Shown: positions 53,952 to 62,790 of the stretch, piece by piece
Layout of the letters: each line of letters begins with the position of its first letter
Numbering within the stretch: the first letter of the stretch is position 1
DNA from: Bacillus sp. BGMRC 2118
Lineage (GTDB): Bacteria; Bacillota; Bacilli; Bacillales; SA4
DNA: 64,000 nucleotides
Direction: 5' to 3'
Assembly (NCBI GenBank): GCA_008364785.1
Contig: VTTJ01000005.1
Span: 328,772-392,771, forward strand
Notes under the pieces: generated by a model
What the model saw: only the letters and a program-made list of their open reading frames with translations
Told to the model about the DNA's origin: nothing
Databases searched by the model: none
Made by a program: the position numbers and the translations under genes

Positions 53952-55568
53952 TTAGTTAGAACTTATTACATTTTCCTCTTTTATCACTCTACGTAATATT
54001 TTTCCGACACTTGTCTTCGGAAGTTCCTTACGAAATTCTATTATTCTAGGAACTTTATAGGCCGACATATTGTCTTTACAATATTGAATCATTTCTTCTG
54101 ATGTTGCCTCTCTTCCAGCTTTCAGAACAATTACAGCTTTCACTGTCTCACCACGATATTCATCAGGCACACCGACTACAACTGCTTCTTGTACTGATGG
54201 GTGTTCATATAAGATTTCCTCAATATCACGCGGATAAATGTTAAATCCTCCCGCAATAATCATGTCCTTTTTCCGATCCACGATTGAAACGTATCCCTCA
54301 TCGTCCATACGAACAATATCTCCCGTATACAGCCATCCATCACGCAGGGTATTCGCAGTCTCTTCAGGCATATTCCAATATCCTTTCATAATTTGAGGGC
54401 CACGAATGATCAGTTCTCCTAATTCCCCAGATTTTACTTCTTCTAGGCCGGCAGCTAAATCTACTACTTTATATTCAGTTGAAGGATATCCAATACCAAC
54501 AGTACCCGGTTTGCGTTCTGCAAAGGTTGGATTACAATGAGTTACCGGAGATGCTTCGGATAATCCGTATCCTTCTAATATCTTTGCACCTGTTTTCCGT
54601 TCAAATTCCTTTAATAATTCCACAGGCATCGGAGCACTTCCACTATTGCAAATACGAATCGTATTGATACCGTATTTCTCTGCTTCCGGGTGATTCGTTA
54701 AGGCAACATACATTGTTGGAACACCAGGGAAGATAGTAGGTTGTTTCTCTTTAATCGTTTGTAAAACTTCATCAATATCAAATTTCGGTAACAGTATATT
54801 CGTTGATCCTGTCAGAATGTTATAGTTCATACAAACTGTCATACCGAATACATGAAACAAAGGTATGACCGTTAAACAGCGTTCTTCTCCATGACGAATA
54901 TCATCTTTGAAGAATTCAGCAGATTGATACATATTAGCTAGTAGATTGTAGTGTGTTAACATTGCACCTTTGGATCTTCCTGTTGTACCACCTGTATACT
55001 GCAAGACTGCTATATCTTCTTTTGGATTTATCACAACAGGTGTGACTTTTCCCTTACTTGTCTGCATAAATTCTTCGAAGGTTTTGTCAGGAGTAACACT
55101 ATTTCCAGTTGGTTGAAGACTTACGACAATAACGTTTTTCACATTTGTTTCGTCCTGAATAGCTTTTAATCTAGGAAGTAATGCATCATAAATGACAATA
55201 GACTCGGCACCTGAATCTTGCAAAATGTATTGAAGCTCTCTTTCAACAAGCATCGGATTGATTTGAGTAACAATACTTCCAGCTAAAAGGGAACCATAAT
55301 AAGAAATAACAAATTGAGGGCAGTTTGGTAGCATAATTGCTACTCGATCCCCTTTCTGAACGCTTGCCTGTTGGAGGGCAGAAGCAAATACATTTGTTAA
55401 TACCGATAGTTCTGTATATGAGATGTTTTTGTGATAAAAGCTAATGGCAGTGTTGGTTGGATATTTTGCAGTAGTTTGTTGTAGTACTTCTGGAAGGGAA
55501 ATGACAGGTATATCTAGTTCTGTTGAAATATGCTCAGGATAACAGTTTAACCATGCTTTTTTACTCAT
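53952..55568 (-). CDS. Fatty acid-CoA ligase (AMP-forming)
   Basis: 538 residues of the ANL superfamily. The P-loop motif is YTGGTTGRSKGAMLTHYN, followed by YGLSEASPVTHCNP, TGDIVRMDDEGYVSIVDRKK and the C-terminal Lys in KTSVGKILRR. It activates a carboxylic acid to its CoA thioester with ATP. The chain length is unclear; overall it resembles long-chain LcfA enzymes. Third gene of the dehydrogenase-SDR-ligase operon, with GGAGGAATG before the ATG. Confidence 0.93.
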   Translation of the reverse strand: MSKKAWLNCYPEHISTELDIPVISLPEVLQQTTAKYPTNTAISFYHKNISYTELSVLTNVFASALQQASVQKGDRVAIMLPNCPQFVISYYGSLLAGSIVTQINPMLVERELQYILQDSGAESIVIYDALLPRLKAIQDETNVKNVIVVSLQPTGNSVTPDKTFEEFMQTSKGKVTPVVINPKEDIAVLQYTGGTTGRSKGAMLTHYNLLANMYQSAEFFKDDIRHGEERCLTVIPLFHVFGMTVCMNYNILTGSTNILLPKFDIDEVLQTIKEKQPTIFPGVPTMYVALTNHPEAEKYGINTIRICNSGSAPMPVELLKEFERKTGAKILEGYGLSEASPVTHCNPTFAERKPGTVGIGYPSTEYKVVDLAAGLEEVKSGELGELIIRGPQIMKGYWNMPEETANTLRDGWLYTGDIVRMDDEGYVSIVDRKKDMIIAGGFNIYPRDIEEILYEHPSVQEAVVVGVPDEYRGETVKAVIVLKAGREATSEEMIQYCKDNMSAYKVPRIIEFRKELPKTSVGKILRRVIKEENVISSN

Positions 55569-55653
55569 TTTTACATTCCTCCACTATTCATAGTTTTATA
55601 GAAGGATGCTAGAATTCTAAGGTGACATGTCTATTTGTACCATTCACAACAAT

Positions 55654-56427
55654 TTACATGGCGTGTGTGCCACCATCAACTATAATGACATTTCCTGTTA
55701 TAAAATCTGCTGCGTGAGAGGCTAAAAATACAGCTGCACCTTTTAGATCATTGTCTGTGCCAAATCTTCCAAGTGGTGTCGCTCCTAAGATCTGTTCCTT
55801 ACCATGTTCAATTAGGACCTTTGACATCTTGGTTGGGAAAAATCCTGGTGCAATGGCATTTACATTAATGTTATACTTCCCCCATTTAACAGCTAGGTCT
55901 TTCGTAAAGGTAATGACTGCACCCTTACTAGTGTTATAGCCAATTGTATCCATAAAACGAGGGTCAGTTCCACCGAGTCCAGCAACAGAGGAAATATTAA
56001 TGATTTTTCCTGACTTTTGCTCAATCATGACTTTCCCAACCTCTTGTGACATTAAAAATGTTCCCGTTACATTGACTTTCAACACCTTTTCCCATGCCTC
56101 TATTGGCATTTCGGCAGCTGGGGCACCCCAAGTAGCACCACTATTATTAACTAATATATCAATTGAGCCAAACTCATCAATTGTTTTTCGAACCACATCC
56201 TTTACATCTTCAGGGTTCGTAATATCACATTTTAACGCGAGTGTACGAGCCCCTATCTCCTTTAATTTCTCACTAACTTCCTCACACGCTTCTACATTCC
56301 TCGAACAAATTACTACGTTCGCACCTGCTTCAGCAAAACCTGTTGCGATCTGTTCACCTAAACCTCTTCCTCCACCAGTAACAATTGCTGTCTTACCTGA
56401 AAGATTAAATAATTTCATAACATTCAT
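55654..56427 (-). CDS. SDR-family dehydrogenase/reductase
   Basis: 257 residues. Cofactor motif IVTGGGRGLGEQIATGFAEA, NNSG, and active-site Ser-Tyr-Lys (ISSVAGLGG, then YNTSKGAVI). Probably acts on a hydroxyacyl or ketoacyl intermediate of the acyl-CoA pathway encoded around it, in the position of LvaD in levulinate clusters. GGAGGGTATAGGAACGA lies before the ATG. The gap to the ligase gene downstream is 85 bp. Confidence 0.9.
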   Translation of the reverse strand: MNVMKLFNLSGKTAIVTGGGRGLGEQIATGFAEAGANVVICSRNVEACEEVSEKLKEIGARTLALKCDITNPEDVKDVVRKTIDEFGSIDILVNNSGATWGAPAAEMPIEAWEKVLKVNVTGTFLMSQEVGKVMIEQKSGKIINISSVAGLGGTDPRFMDTIGYNTSKGAVITFTKDLAVKWGKYNINVNAIAPGFFPTKMSKVLIEHGKEQILGATPLGRFGTDNDLKGAAVFLASHAADFITGNVIIVDGGTHAM

Positions 56428-56456
56428 TCGTTCCTATACCCTCCTTTTACCAATTA

Positions 56457-57668
56457 TTAGTCTCTATATTTACGAAGTTCAAGCTTTGCAAGTTGTGCTT
56501 TATGAACTTCATCAGGACCATCAGCTAACCGTAATGTTCTCGCATTTGCCCAATTGGCTGCTAACGTAAAATCGTCACTGACTCCTGCTGCTCCTAACGC
56601 TTGAATGGCACGATCTATTACGCTTAGTGCCATTGTTGGAGCAACTACTTTAATCATCGCAATTTCAGTTTTTGCTTCCTTGTTCCCCGCCGTGTCCATC
56701 ATATAGGCAGCCTTTAGCGTTAACAATCTTGCCTGTTCAATCTCAATTCTTGAGCGGGCAATCCAATCTTGAACAACACCTTGCTCTGAGAGTCTTTTAC
56801 CAAATGCCTCCCGCTTTTGAACACGCTTACATAATTGTTCTAAAGCTCGTTCAGCTGTTCCGATTAATCTCATACAATGGTGAATTCGTCCTGGACCTAA
56901 TCTTCCTTGTGCTATAGCAAATCCCTTTCCTTCACCCCATATCATATTTTCCTTTGGAACTCTGACCTCTTGAAATGTAATTTCTGCATGTCCGTGCGGG
57001 GCATGGTCATAACCAAATACAGGTAAGAGGCGTTCTATCTTAACTCCGGGTGTATCTAGTGGTACGAGAATCATTGATTGTTGTTCATGTTTAGGGGCAT
57101 GAGGATTACTCTTTCCCATAACAATGGCAATTTTACAACGGGGATCACCAGCACCTGAAGACCACCATTTACGTCCATTAATGACATATTCATCACCCTC
57201 AGGAATTATACTTGCTTCAATATTCGTTGCATCAGACGAAGCGACATCCGGCTCTGTCATTGAAAAGCATGACCTTATCTCTCCGTTTAATAATGGCAAT
57301 AACCACTTATGCCTTTGTTCTTCTGTTCCATACCGAGCCAAAACTTCCATATTTCCCGTATCTGGTGCATTGCAGTTGAATATTTCAGGACCAATTAAAG
57401 ATCTCCCCATTATTTCGCACAAAGGGGCGTATTCCAGGTTTGAAAGACCTGCTCCATTTTCATGCTCTGGTAAAAATAGGTTCCACAGTCCTTCTTTTTT
57501 TGCCTTTTCTTTCAACTCTTCCATAATTGGAGGGATTTGATTCCACCTGCTTGATTGGTTGTTTAGCTGTTCTTCATATAAACGTTCATTTGGGTATACA
57601 TGTTCCTCCATAAAACTCGTTAGTTTTTCTTGTAGCATTATCACTTTCTCTGAATAAGAAAAATCCAA
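56457..57668 (-). CDS. Acyl-CoA dehydrogenase (ACAD10/11-like)
   Basis: 403 residues starting at TTG behind AGGAGGAAT. FAD-dependent acyl-CoA dehydrogenase with [40 protein letters not shown], and the C-terminal helix bundle ending [20 protein letters not shown]. The length and the [13 protein letters not shown] motif are those of the ACAD10/11-like group rather than of the shorter fatty-acid enzymes. It heads the operon; its APH partner is encoded 3 kb downstream. Confidence 0.93.
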   Translation of the reverse strand: MDFSYSEKVIMLQEKLTSFMEEHVYPNERLYEEQLNNQSSRWNQIPPIMEELKEKAKKEGLWNLFLPEHENGAGLSNLEYAPLCEIMGRSLIGPEIFNCNAPDTGNMEVLARYGTEEQRHKWLLPLLNGEIRSCFSMTEPDVASSDATNIEASIIPEGDEYVINGRKWWSSGAGDPRCKIAIVMGKSNPHAPKHEQQSMILVPLDTPGVKIERLLPVFGYDHAPHGHAEITFQEVRVPKENMIWGEGKGFAIAQGRLGPGRIHHCMRLIGTAERALEQLCKRVQKREAFGKRLSEQGVVQDWIARSRIEIEQARLLTLKAAYMMDTAGNKEAKTEIAMIKVVAPTMALSVIDRAIQALGAAGVSDDFTLAANWANARTLRLADGPDEVHKAQLAKLELRKYRD

Positions 57669-57901
57669 TTCTATTCCTCCTAAACAAAACTAATCCATTT
57701 GTTGGTATGTACCTATTTTTATCATACAACTTTAGTCAGAAAATTCCAATTATTATTTTGTATTACTCTTCCTTCCTTAGCTTACTAGTCCATTTTTAAA
57801 ACTATGATAGGAGACTTGTAAAAAAGTAGAAAGACGCTAGGACGAAACTAATACACAATACTATAAGACGAACAATTTCAGAATAAATTGGCTTTTATTA
57901 C

Positions 57902-58033
57902 AGCTGTTAATTTCTGTGCAAGACTTCTCTTTTCGCGGGGTGTTGGTAAGCCTCCTCTGTCGTTCCTCCCTGCGGAGTCTCACCTAACTCGCTTTTCCCG
58001 AGGAGTATTCGTCTTGCACTCCTATTAACAGCT
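57902..58033. repeat. GC-rich fold-back repeat, third subgroup A-like copy
   Basis: A 132-nt element that folds on itself: AGCTGTTAAT and GTGCAAGAC at the left are perfectly complementary to GTCTTGCAC and ATTAACAGCT at the right, with equal four-base and four-base or three-base interruptions. The GC-rich inside has GCGGGG, GCCTCCTC and CCCTGCGGAG. The flank to about 58150 resembles the 3' flanks of the other copies. It lies in the 490-bp space upstream of the acyl-CoA dehydrogenase gene. Confidence 0.7.
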
Positions 58034-58159
58034 AGAACTAACTTAAACGAACACTCTTGCTAAAAAATAAAAAATCCGAACCCATTCAAATCCTACTAAC
58101 GAATTTGAAATGATTGTTCGAATTTTTCTTCGTATAAAATACTTTTGTCCAAGCCTCTT

Positions 58160-58675
58160 TCATCCATCTATTAATGTATCAATTCTTGGCCATCCAAACG
58201 CAAATTCTTCATGTTTCTCATTCCCAATATCAATTACAGCAGAGTCCACCTTAACAGCTTTTAAGCCTTGGTAAAATTGCTGTGATGGATTTTGTGATAA
58301 TACCCACACTAATATTGAATTGAAATTTCCTACTTCCTTCATTTCACGTGAGAAGGCTTGTATTAGTTTTTTCCCGATTCCACTCTTCTGATGCTCCTTT
58401 AGAATATAGATTGCATAAATTTCCCCATCATAGTTGTACTCAGATGTTCGTTCCTTTCCACCACTAATGAATCCTACTACTTTGTTATGAACCTCCGCAA
58501 CCCATACAAAGTTCGAACTGGATAAGGCTGAATGCCAAAGCTTTTCACGATCCTCATATTTTAGAGTAGCTAAGTAGTCTTCCGAGACAATACCTTTATA
58601 TGTTGTTTTCCAGCTATCAACATGAACAATCGCCATTTGCTCAACGTCTTTTAATTGTGCTTTACGTATAATCAT
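58160..58675 (-). CDS. GNAT-family N-acetyltransferase
   Basis: 171 residues from ATG 58675 behind GGAAGGGG. GNAT fold: IRKAQLKDVEQMAIVHVDSW at the N terminus, acetyl-CoA loop region IYILKEHQKSGIGKKLIQAF (Q-x-x-G-x-G/A), and WVLSQNPSQQFYQGLKAVKV. The substrate is unknown. It is the last gene of a four-gene operon that includes an aminoglycoside-nucleotidyltransferase-like gene. Confidence 0.9.
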   Translation of the reverse strand: MIIRKAQLKDVEQMAIVHVDSWKTTYKGIVSEDYLATLKYEDREKLWHSALSSSNFVWVAEVHNKVVGFISGGKERTSEYNYDGEIYAIYILKEHQKSGIGKKLIQAFSREMKEVGNFNSILVWVLSQNPSQQFYQGLKAVKVDSAVIDIGNEKHEEFAFGWPRIDTLIDG

Positions 58676-58699
58676 CGTATTTCCCCTTCCTTCCAATGA

Positions 58700-59455
58700 T
58701 TATTTTAAATTTAATTCTTCAATTTTAGACAGTAGGATATGAACAGCATCTATTGCTTCTTTGGTTACTTTAAATACATTACCATTTTGATACGAGTCAA
58801 TGGCTTCTCCTATTACATGTGAAAATGGAGATTGTAATTTTTCACATGCCCACATCCCACCTTCTTCCTTTGATACAAGTGCACCCTCCTGTAGAAACAT
58901 CCACACTCTTGTTAAGTTTAATAAAATGTAAACTGGTTCATTTTCTAACTGATTTTCCGCATCTTCTATATCTCGTAATATAGAGTCTACAAAGTATTCA
59001 ACCGGTACTACGCTAAATACAGCATCAATAGGAGATCCATATAAACACATGCCTCTTTCCTGTATAACAGTTATATGTGCGGCTAAGTCATAGTCAACTT
59101 GGTCTTCACATAATTTCTGATCCACTTGAAAAGCTTCAATATAACCTGAACTGGCATGTAATTCAAAAGGTGTCGGATATACAAAAGGATTTAGAGAATC
59201 GATTGTAACAATACTCATCTCCAATCCTTTTTTTGGTGCTTTTTCTGATAACGTAACAAGAGAATCCATTATTGCTAGTTTTTCTTGTTTCGTAAGCTTT
59301 ACATTTACAACTACTAAATAATCAATATCGCTGTATTCGGTTGCACACCCAAACGCTATTGAACCATGCACGTAAATTCCTACTAATTTATCATTCAATA
59401 TACTAGTATGAGTCACGACAATTTCTTTAAGTAGTTTGTTAAACATTATGTTCAT
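58700..59455 (-). CDS. Aminoglycoside nucleotidyltransferase-like protein (AadA/DUF4111)
   Basis: 251 residues. Nucleotidyltransferase motif VHGSIAFGCATEYSDIDYLV with two catalytic Asp, followed by a helical C-terminal domain (LNLTRVWMFLQEGALVSKEE) like DUF4111 of AadA spectinomycin/streptomycin adenylyltransferases. It may modify a drug or a cell metabolite. The start overlaps the upstream VOC stop by four bases, so translation is coupled. Confidence 0.87.
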   Translation of the reverse strand: MNIMFNKLLKEIVVTHTSILNDKLVGIYVHGSIAFGCATEYSDIDYLVVVNVKLTKQEKLAIMDSLVTLSEKAPKKGLEMSIVTIDSLNPFVYPTPFELHASSGYIEAFQVDQKLCEDQVDYDLAAHITVIQERGMCLYGSPIDAVFSVVPVEYFVDSILRDIEDAENQLENEPVYILLNLTRVWMFLQEGALVSKEEGGMWACEKLQSPFSHVIGEAIDSYQNGNVFKVTKEAIDAVHILLSKIEELNLK

Positions 59456-59853
59456 GGTGCAACCACTTCCACTTTAATTCTATCAGGATCCTCAAAAAAG
59501 AGGGCATAGTATTCTGGCCCTCCTGCAAAAGGATAGCGGTCTTCATACAATATTGTATATCCTTTTTCTTTTACAGCCTTGGCAAGCTCATCAACTTCTT
59601 CTCTTGAATCAACATGAAATGCTAGATGATTCAATCCAACAGCTTTACGGTGATAGATATTTTGTTTATAGTGCTCCTCTACCTGTACAAACACGAGGTA
59701 TGTATCTCCCAGCTTGTAACTTTTCCCTTCTTCCCACTGCTGGTATTCTTCATAACCTAACTCTTGTAAAAACCAATCCCAAAATTGTAAACTTTGTTGA
59801 AGATTTGATACGTACAATTCAAGGTGATGTAATAACCCTTTCTTTTTCATCAC
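59452..59853 (-). CDS. VOC-family (glyoxalase-like) protein
   Basis: 133 residues of vicinal-oxygen-chelate fold: LLHHLELYVSNLQQSLQFWD, LNHLAFHVDSREEVDELAKA and YYALFFEDPDRIKVEVV, containing the usual His and Glu metal ligands. The group includes lyases and drug-binding or modifying proteins. Start and stop overlap the neighbouring genes, so it is the second gene of a tightly packed operon. Confidence 0.88.
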   Translation of the reverse strand: MMKKKGLLHHLELYVSNLQQSLQFWDWFLQELGYEEYQQWEEGKSYKLGDTYLVFVQVEEHYKQNIYHRKAVGLNHLAFHVDSREEVDELAKAVKEKGYTILYEDRYPFAGGPEYYALFFEDPDRIKVEVVAP

Positions 59854-60236
59854 TATATCTCCTCTTCAACTTTCTCTAATAATGTATGAATATTCCCTGA
59901 CATCAGTGTAACTCCTTCTATATGATAAAATGTACATGAGGTTAGAGGATCATCCATGCTACTCTCACTATATATGTAAACAGGTATATTCAACCCTATC
60001 GCTATTCCGATTTCTATATGAGTGCCTTTTCCACCAGGTAACAAAGCGATTAATACATCTGCTTCTTGAACTCCTTGCCTTTCTGCTTCTCCAATCATCG
60101 TTAACTTTTCAAAGGTATCTGCCACATTATTTTTTGTCCAATCATACGTATGTTGATGCCCCTTCTCACGTAAGTACATGGATACCCGCTGAACCATTTC
60201 TTTATTTTGAAGCCCTGAAGCTATATAAAATTTCAT
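59853..60236 (-). CDS. Nucleoside 2-deoxyribosyltransferase-like protein
   Basis: 127 residues. MKFYIASGLQNKEMVQRVSM at the N terminus and EADVLIALLPGGKGTHIEIG in the second half are typical of the NDT/DNPH family; the Glu in THIEIG is in the place of the catalytic nucleophile. It may cleave or transfer deoxyribose on nucleotides. First gene of the four-gene operon that runs down to the GNAT gene. Confidence 0.82.
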   Translation of the reverse strand: MKFYIASGLQNKEMVQRVSMYLREKGHQHTYDWTKNNVADTFEKLTMIGEAERQGVQEADVLIALLPGGKGTHIEIGIAIGLNIPVYIYSESSMDDPLTSCTFYHIEGVTLMSGNIHTLLEKVEEEI

Positions 60237-60286
60237 ACTTATCCCCCATTTATAAAGTGATCATTCCTTCTCTTATAAAAATATAA

Positions 60287-60306
60287 ACCACGTGGTTACG
60301 TGGTTA
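60287..60306 (-). terminator. Terminator of the diguanylate cyclase gene
   Basis: Minus strand AACCACGT / ACGTGGTT with a four-base loop followed by TATATTTTTAT; it overlaps the stop codon. Confidence 0.65.
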
Positions 60307-61656
60307 TATGTGATACGTAATAACATTATTTTTTCCTTTGTCCTTTGCCCAGTACATCGCTTTATCCGCCTTTTCGAATAACGTCTTTACATCTTCGCCA
60401 TCTCTTGGGAAGACACTTATTCCGATAGATGGAGTAATGGTAATAACCTTACCTTCTATAATGAAGGGCCCACTCATTTCCTCTAACAAATTAGTTGCAA
60501 TGATATGTGGATATTCATCATCTGACTCAGGGATTATAATGGTAAATTCATCTCCTCCCCACCTTGCTAAAAAGCATGTATTTGGAAGGAAGTTGGTCAT
60601 TCGCTCAGTGACCTTAATTAATAAATCGTCTCCCATTTCATGACCATATTCGTCATTAATCATTTTAAAATTATCCAAATCAACGAACAAAATACTAAAA
60701 GATGTTTGATTCCTTTTTGATTCACGTATCTGCTTCTCTAGTTTATCCTTTAGCTTTCTTCTATTAGGAATGCCTGTTAACGGGTCATGATAGGCCATAA
60801 ATTTAATGGTTGCTTCTGCTTCTTTTCGTACTGTAATATCCCTTGATACAAGAACAATCTTACTCATAGAGTCATTCTCGTCTTTAACTAACACACCTTT
60901 TGACTCGACAATAATTTCATTACGATTCTTCTTAAAGAGCCTACATTCTCTAAGTATTGTAGTCTCACTCTTACTAATTTCATCCAAAAAGTGATGAATC
61001 CACTCTTGATCATGTGGATGCAGGAAGTCTCTAACCTTTCTTCCACTCAATTCATTGGGATGATATCCAAGTATTTGTTCATGTGAGGCTGATGCAAAAA
61101 GGATCGTGCCTTGCAAGTCGATGACGGTTATTAAATCAGAAATATTATTTTCTACTAAATGGTACACTTCTTTATATAACGTCTCTTGTTTTCTTTCAAA
61201 TGCCAATTTAACTAAGTTGAAAAAATACTGAATAATGCTATCTTCATAGGATGTAAGTTTGTGGTCTTCTTGGAGGAATAAAATGAACGTACCTTGTTGG
61301 CTATTATCGATTGATACTACTGATTTATACAAACAAGCATTATAGCCTTGTATTCTATCAGATTGAGGAAAAGTTACCTCTTCTACATTTACAGGTAACC
61401 AATTGCCTGTACTATTTTCATTGGCAGAATTTATTAACTTATCGATATATGCTGCAGGAATTTCTTGAGTTGAACTGATTATGTGATTGCTCATATTTAC
61501 ATGAACAGCAAACTGAAAACCCGGTAACAGCTCTTCTAATGACTGCACAATTTTTGTGATTACTGCCCGGAACGGTGCATTTTGTACAAGCATTCTTAAT
61601 ACAGTGTTTTGGGAATTTAACAGTGCTTGATTCGTTAAACTAACTGAATAATTCAC
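60304..61656 (-). CDS. PAS-GGDEF diguanylate cyclase under a c-di-GMP riboswitch
   Basis: 450 residues from GTG 61656 with GAGGTGATG upstream. N-terminal GAF-like domain (about 15-165; residues such as YNACLYKSVVSIDNSQQGTF), PAS (170-280) with PAC motif KIVLVSRDITVRKEAE, and GGDEF (285-450) with intact WGGDEFTIIIP and FVDLDNFKMINDEYGHEMGD. No membrane segment. It should make c-di-GMP from GTP. The leader carries a c-di-GMP-I aptamer and terminator, so the product probably controls its own synthesis. Confidence 0.93.
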   Translation of the reverse strand: MNYSVSLTNQALLNSQNTVLRMLVQNAPFRAVITKIVQSLEELLPGFQFAVHVNMSNHIISSTQEIPAAYIDKLINSANENSTGNWLPVNVEEVTFPQSDRIQGYNACLYKSVVSIDNSQQGTFILFLQEDHKLTSYEDSIIQYFFNLVKLAFERKQETLYKEVYHLVENNISDLITVIDLQGTILFASASHEQILGYHPNELSGRKVRDFLHPHDQEWIHHFLDEISKSETTILRECRLFKKNRNEIIVESKGVLVKDENDSMSKIVLVSRDITVRKEAEATIKFMAYHDPLTGIPNRRKLKDKLEKQIRESKRNQTSFSILFVDLDNFKMINDEYGHEMGDDLLIKVTERMTNFLPNTCFLARWGGDEFTIIIPESDDEYPHIIATNLLEEMSGPFIIEGKVITITPSIGISVFPRDGEDVKTLFEKADKAMYWAKDKGKNNVITYHI

Positions 61657-61679
61657 TTACATCACCTCATAATTACAAC

Positions 61680-61710
61680 AAAAAAACACCCCGTTTGACA
61701 AGATGTTTTT
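61680..61710 (-). terminator. Expression-platform terminator of the c-di-GMP riboswitch
   Basis: Minus strand ACATCTT / GGGGTGT stem (two G-U or G-T wobble pairs) followed by seven T residues, eight bases after the aptamer and 24 bases before the GTG start. Confidence 0.75.
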
Positions 61711-61718
61711 ACTTGCAA

Positions 61719-61801
61719 CGGTAACTGGCTGACATTACAACAATCATTGTGGTAGTCCCTATAGTTTTGCGTCACTATGTTTCCATAGCTTTGCCTTTTT
61801 C
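61719..61801 (-). ncRNA. c-di-GMP-I (GEMM) riboswitch
   Basis: Minus strand: GGCAAAGC near the 5' end, GTGACGCAAA in the ligand-binding junction, AGGGACTACC, then CAGCCAGTTACCG at the 3' end. These are the conserved positions of the GEMM aptamer, including the G-A-C-G-C-A-A-A block and the tetraloop-receptor-like CAGCCAG. A terminator follows. The controlled gene is a diguanylate cyclase. Confidence 0.9.
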
Positions 61802-61925
61802 ATTGTATGATATTTTCACTACGAATCTACTAGTTCTCTTTTATCTAAATAGTGACAAAAGTACTACTATTTGTAAATTATTATAGGTGTTTTCCTAGTA
61901 TTATGCAATAGTAAAGTGTATGTAG

Positions 61926-61960
61926 AAAGCATGCGAGAATCAGTAGGATCCGCATGCTTT
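61926..61960. terminator. Hairpin after the Lys-rich small gene
   Basis: AAAGCATGCG / CGCATGCTTT perfect 10-bp stem, six bases beyond the stop of the small gene. There is little T-run, so terminator function is uncertain. Confidence 0.45.
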
Positions 61961-61965
61961 TCTCA

Positions 61966-62142
61966 TCAACCTTTATATTCGCCGTTATTCTTCGCAGCCT
62001 TTTCTTTTTTGGCCTTTTTATTATGCTTTGCATTTGCATTTGTACTTCCAAACTCATGTGAAAATTCAGAGTCAATTACACTAGAATCAAAGCCCTTTTT
62101 ATTTTTTTGCTCCGGATCATTCTTTTTCGTTTTCTTTGCCAT
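61966..62142 (-). CDS. Lys-rich small protein (58 aa)
   Basis: Starts MAKKTKKNDPEQKNKKGFDS and ends KKEKAAKNNGEYKG, highly basic and hydrophilic with a central EFSHEFGSTNANAKHNKK. GGGGTGAAAG lies upstream and a 10-bp hairpin lies downstream. The composition resembles minor small acid-soluble spore proteins of Bacillus, but I cannot name it. Confidence 0.65.
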   Translation of the reverse strand: MAKKTKKNDPEQKNKKGFDSSVIDSEFSHEFGSTNANAKHNKKAKKEKAAKNNGEYKG

Positions 62143-62217
62143 AGCCTTTCACCCCTTTACACATTTTCATTAGTTTTCCTTCTTTCAAATGAAAATATGC
62201 TACCCCTGCGCTATTGG

Positions 62218-62787
62218 CTAGTTTGCTTCAGAAAATACGAGTTGATAATTCTCATAAGTTTGTAAATAATAATCTGCACCTTCTGTTTTATTTTGAAACA
62301 GGCATGTTTTTATCCCGATTTCCTTCGCAGGTAATATATCGATTTCTCTGTCCCCAATTGCTAAGTTCAGCTTATGTTTTTCATGTAAGTATAGGTAAGA
62401 TGCCGGGTCCGGTTTGCGAGGGAAATGATCATCTGCTGTAACCATATCAGTAAAATAGTGATATAACCCGTGGTGAGTAAGAATATCAATTACCTGTTTT
62501 TTGGACTTATGAGTCATAATAACATTACAATCCGCATGCTTTAAAAGGTTTTCTACATGAGGAAATGGATAGACCGAGTCAACAGAAATCTGATTACATT
62601 TAAAACGAAGTTGCTTCCTTTGTTCCTGTGTTAACTGAAAATAGTTCTCTGCTTCTGAAAATGAAACCTTTAGTTGTTCTTCAATCTTCTTGGCAGGGAT
62701 ATGTTCTCCAGCAATACGTTGAAAAATTTTTGTATACACAGGATATGTATCAATAATTGTACCGTCAAAGTCCCATAAAATATTCAA
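62218..62787 (-). CDS. HAD-superfamily phosphatase
   Basis: 189 residues from TTG 62787, with GGAGGGTG inside the end of the ykwC-like gene. Motif I WDFDGTIIDTYPVYTK, motif II in VIMTHKS, and motif IV in AIGDREIDILPAKEIGIKTC. A cap insertion of subclass IA type follows motif I. Probably a small-molecule phosphatase similar to phosphoglycolate phosphatase. It overlaps none but starts three bases after the upstream stop. Confidence 0.9.
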   Translation of the reverse strand: MNILWDFDGTIIDTYPVYTKIFQRIAGEHIPAKKIEEQLKVSFSEAENYFQLTQEQRKQLRFKCNQISVDSVYPFPHVENLLKHADCNVIMTHKSKKQVIDILTHHGLYHYFTDMVTADDHFPRKPDPASYLYLHEKHKLNLAIGDREIDILPAKEIGIKTCLFQNKTEGADYYLQTYENYQLVFSEAN

Positions 62788-62790
62788 GAT

